This document shows positions 61,701 to 64,000 of a stretch of 64,000 bases of DNA, in pieces. The DNA is from Physcomitrium patens. Taxonomy: Eukaryota; Streptophyta; Bryopsida; Funariales; Funariaceae. The position numbers and the translations under genes are program-made. The stretch covers positions 3,459,902 to 3,523,901 of the forward strand of contig NC_037259.1 in assembly GCF_000002425.4 (NCBI RefSeq), read 5' to 3'. Position 1 is the first letter of the stretch. Every line of letters begins with the position of its first letter. The notes beneath the pieces are model-generated. The model saw only the letters and a list, made by a program, of their open reading frames with translations, ran no database searches and had not been told where the DNA came from.

Positions 61701-62924
61701 GGGGTGGGTGGAAAGTGTGCGAGTGTTTCCGCACACGGATTATTTTTCCATGCACACAAACCCTTGTGTGCAGTGTCAAGTTTCTCGGCAAATACGAGTG
61801 CCGCTTGCTCCACTATTCAGTGACATAGAGAGGAAAACAAGTGAATCTCAGAATTAGTCTCGTAGGATGTACAACTGATTTTAAGCTTTAGCAGGTTTGA
61901 ACTGGGAGAAAAGAGGAGAGAATTAATTTCACATTGAGCAGGACTAAGAATGCAGCTCACCTTGGTGGCGTGACCAGGAAGAGGAAACAGGAAAGCTCAG
62001 CCGGGAACCACAGATTTCACATGCAAGGAGGTCGATATCCACATTTACCCATCCTCTCCTAGCACAGGCCACAGGCCCTGCAACCTGCAATTACAGCAAC
62101 ACCCATTCATTTCGACCATTTGATAGGCTTTCGACCTACTGTCTGATACTATCAAGAGTTATACAAATCTTTCATATCACAACACCAGCCACCACAAGCT
62201 TCTGAGGATGAATGATGCAGATATTAATTTTGCAGAAATAGAAATGCGCTCACTTCATCACAGATATGACCTCCGTGTGCAAATTGTCCAATGATTTTAC
62301 CTGTGGTTTCCCAAACCAGCTGATGGATTTGTAGGTGGCAAGGCGACGGAGGAGATCACCACGGTCCCACGGCCTACATCCGTGCGATCCTGATAATGGT
62401 GTTGCTACCCCAGCAGTTTGAAAAACCCGTCCACTCGTATTCTCCTCGTCCTCTTTCTTTTCTTTGACTGGTGAAGGAACTCGAGCAGAGCTGCAAAATA
62501 TATATATTTTTCAGATATCCCTGAAAGACCCTTAATGCTATTTAAGGAAGTTCATGTCAATCTTATGACATTCCTAAATTAGAAGCTGAAACACAAGTGA
62601 TATTGTAACTTGTTTACCATCAATGATTCTGACTTATTATCTCATTCAAGAATCACCAAGCGTTATGATATTCATGAGCACACAATCTTGAATTTGATGG
62701 AGCATCCATCCAGAAACCAGCAGATTAGCAAAGCACATTGCATTGAAACTAGAGCACCAAGCTCAACTTTCAGAAGCATACTGCAATGCGGGAAAGCATC
62801 AAGTTCCGCTTAGGAATTGTAGTAAAAAAAATTAAAGATACCTGGCAGCTGGTGTGGAACTTCCTGAGAAGAGACGTTCCATCGCCCGCTCAAAACGCTT
62901 CTCTGAGACCTCTGTGACCTCCAT
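58759..62924 (-). CDS. ILP1: ILP1/ZC3HC1-type C3HC zinc-finger protein
   Basis: Seven minus-strand exons: 62842-62924, 62301-62490, 61961-62084, 61466-61812, 59597-61223, 59142-59380 and 58759-58827, giving 892 residues in phase with a TAA stop. The first BIR-like zinc module has CRPWDRGDLLRRLATYKSI, C113-X2-C116 (LACEICGSRL) and H148-X3-C152 (HKGLCAWKNNPC). The second module is split: C326-X2-C329 (LDCNLCGA) in exon 5 and H809-X3-C813 (QHRHFCPW) in exon 6, separated by about 480 largely disordered residues with KRKR-type basic motifs. The C-terminus DDPILSVRKLLGS is a family end motif. ZC3HC1/NIPA is a nuclear-basket protein in animals; plant ILP1 has been described as IAP-like. The acceptor of exon 6 (TGTTAG|AT) is the least certain junction. 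The start MEVTEVSEKRFERAMERLF is the first ATG of the upstream exon. Confidence 0.92.
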
Positions 62925-63631
62925 TGCCTCAAGCGACAGAGGTTTGCTCTACACAAAGGTTTGTTCTCTTCAATAAAAGAGAACTTGTGTACAAATTGAA
63001 ATCAATGTATACTTCGAGGTAGAGAATCAGATGGTTATTATTCGAGGGGGCTCATCTTCAGCAGGGGCACATCATGAATCCTTAGGTCCTGCCCCAACAG
63101 GCATTTAAGTAATTCATGCGATTAAGGTTGACGATAAAAAGACTTCGACATCCCTACAGCACACAATCAATTCAGCAACAATTTTAATGTAGCCATGTGT
63201 ATTCAGTCAAACAAAGTCCCACAATATTCAATTTAAGAAAGACAACAATGAAAGCGAGGCAGGGGACAAAGTCATGCGGAAATTGAGAGCTAGTAAAAAT
63301 AGACTAGTGTGCACATCATCGAATTTAAGACCAACGATCAAAATTGCCTCCATCATTTTACATTACTTAATGTGTAGCCCAAACCAACACGGTGCGTACA
63401 CACAAAAGACCAATAATGAGAGCAAAAAATCGCAAACAAGAAGGACAACGACACATGCTCGACCTACACTTCGAACCTGCTATGATAAGGTCAAATCTGA
63501 CATCGCAAAAATAATCACCAGTGATACAACAAAATTAAGAACCTTAACCTCGTTAGCTACAAACATTCTCATGCGATGACATCGAAAAACCTCACATGTG
63601 CTGTGGAAATAAGCATAACCAAGGGAGTAAA

Positions 63632-63632
<1 letters not shown>

Positions 63633-63663
<31 letters not shown>
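63633..63663. repeat. Poly-A homopolymer
   Basis: About 31 A residues, reading T31 on the ILP1 transcript strand; it may be the pyrimidine tract of a leader intron, as at the last acceptor of the PTM-type gene, but no acceptor is fixed. Confidence 0.85.
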
Positions 63664-63667
<4 letters not shown>

Positions 63668-63668
<1 letters not shown>

Positions 63669-63675
63669 ACCCTAA
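63668..63675. promoter_or_regulatory. Telo-box-like motif AACCCTAA
   Basis: AACCCTAA on the plus strand, so TTAGGGTT in the sense of the minus-strand ILP1-type gene, about 745 nt upstream of its ATG. Confidence 0.35.
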
Positions 63676-64000
63676 TCGTTTACGCAACTAATCCTAAATC
63701 AACGAAAATACGCCTACGCTGCACAAAAATCCGTGTCCAAGTTTTCCATGGACAAGATCATTTTTAGCATTTCCAAACCTGCTGGCACGAGATGAAAAGC
63801 ACACCTACTACGGAAACTCATTGACGCTTCAACGCAAAAAACTGTTATAAACCTCCCAAAAACCACAGCGCTACACCACGGATTAACAAATGCAAGGTCA
63901 TGTTCGAAGACACCTCAACACTAACATCCCTCTCTCTCTCTCGCTCTCTCCGGAAAAAAAAAGAAAAACTGAATAACCTCCGGAACAACTTCTACACGTC

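Larger units (their letters stand above)
62925..64000 (-). promoter_or_regulatory. Leader/promoter region of the ILP1-type gene
   Basis: Sequence upstream of the ATG at 62924 up to the window end. It includes a poly-A run (63633-63663) and an AACCCTAA telo-box-like motif at 63668-63675. C/T-rich sequence at 63931-63950 (a TCTC repeat) resembles the leaders of the other genes, so the promoter may lie at or beyond the window edge, with a spliced leader. A 101-codon plus-strand frame at 63274-63579 is not supported. Confidence 0.4.

Overview
The window is nuclear DNA of a green land plant. The evidence is a nuclear Psb28 gene with a plastid transit peptide, many short-exon genes with GT(A/G)AGT donors and T-rich/CAG acceptors, plant-type families (DUF3755, DDT-PHD of the PTM type, OTLD1-type OTU), telo-box motifs in leaders, and gene islands separated by very AT-rich spacers full of (TA)n tracts. 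The proteins look like deep, non-angiosperm versions of their families. A moss such as Physcomitrium patens is my best guess; that is inference from overall style, not a database match.

I could build nine gene models, eight of them multi-exon and one intronless. Every exon junction was checked by hand for splice dinucleotides and reading phase, and every complete model closes in frame. Order: SMG7-like 3' end (+, 1-1396); DUF3755/SANT-like protein (-, 4290-6387); PSB28 (-, 9036-10420); CCCH zinc-finger/coiled-coil protein (+, 18636-22887); DDT-PHD protein of the PTM type (-, 24876-30841); SCAI homologue (-, 34475-38100); CLASRP-type SR protein (-, 42715-44418, intronless); OTLD1-type OTU deubiquitinase with UBA (+, 51759-56299); ILP1/ZC3HC1 zinc-finger protein (-, 58759-62924).

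Between them lie GC- or pyrimidine-rich leader/promoter zones (about 6.4-7.1, 10.4-11.0, 17.8-18.6, 30.8-32.4, 38.1-40.1, 44.4-45.0, 48.3-51.7 and 62.9-64.0 kb) and AT-rich gene-poor deserts (about 7.1-8.8, 11.0-17.8, 32.5-34.4, 40.1-42.5, 45.1-48.3 and 56.3-58.7 kb). The deserts hold microsatellites, a perfect 96-bp palindrome and probably decayed transposon sequence, but no intact transposon that I can recognise.

The genes are not an operon or an obvious cluster. Several act in nuclear gene expression (mRNA surveillance, splicing, chromatin reading, histone deubiquitination, nuclear-basket protein), but these are mostly housekeeping families and the neighbourhood looks incidental. I found no tRNA, rRNA, CRISPR array or clear novel multi-gene system. 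The most notable points are predicted introns in the SMG7 3' UTR, the long perfect palindrome, a GC-AG intron and a 23-nt microexon in the PTM-type gene, an intronless CLASRP gene among intron-rich neighbours, and two unexplained open frames in GC-rich leaders.
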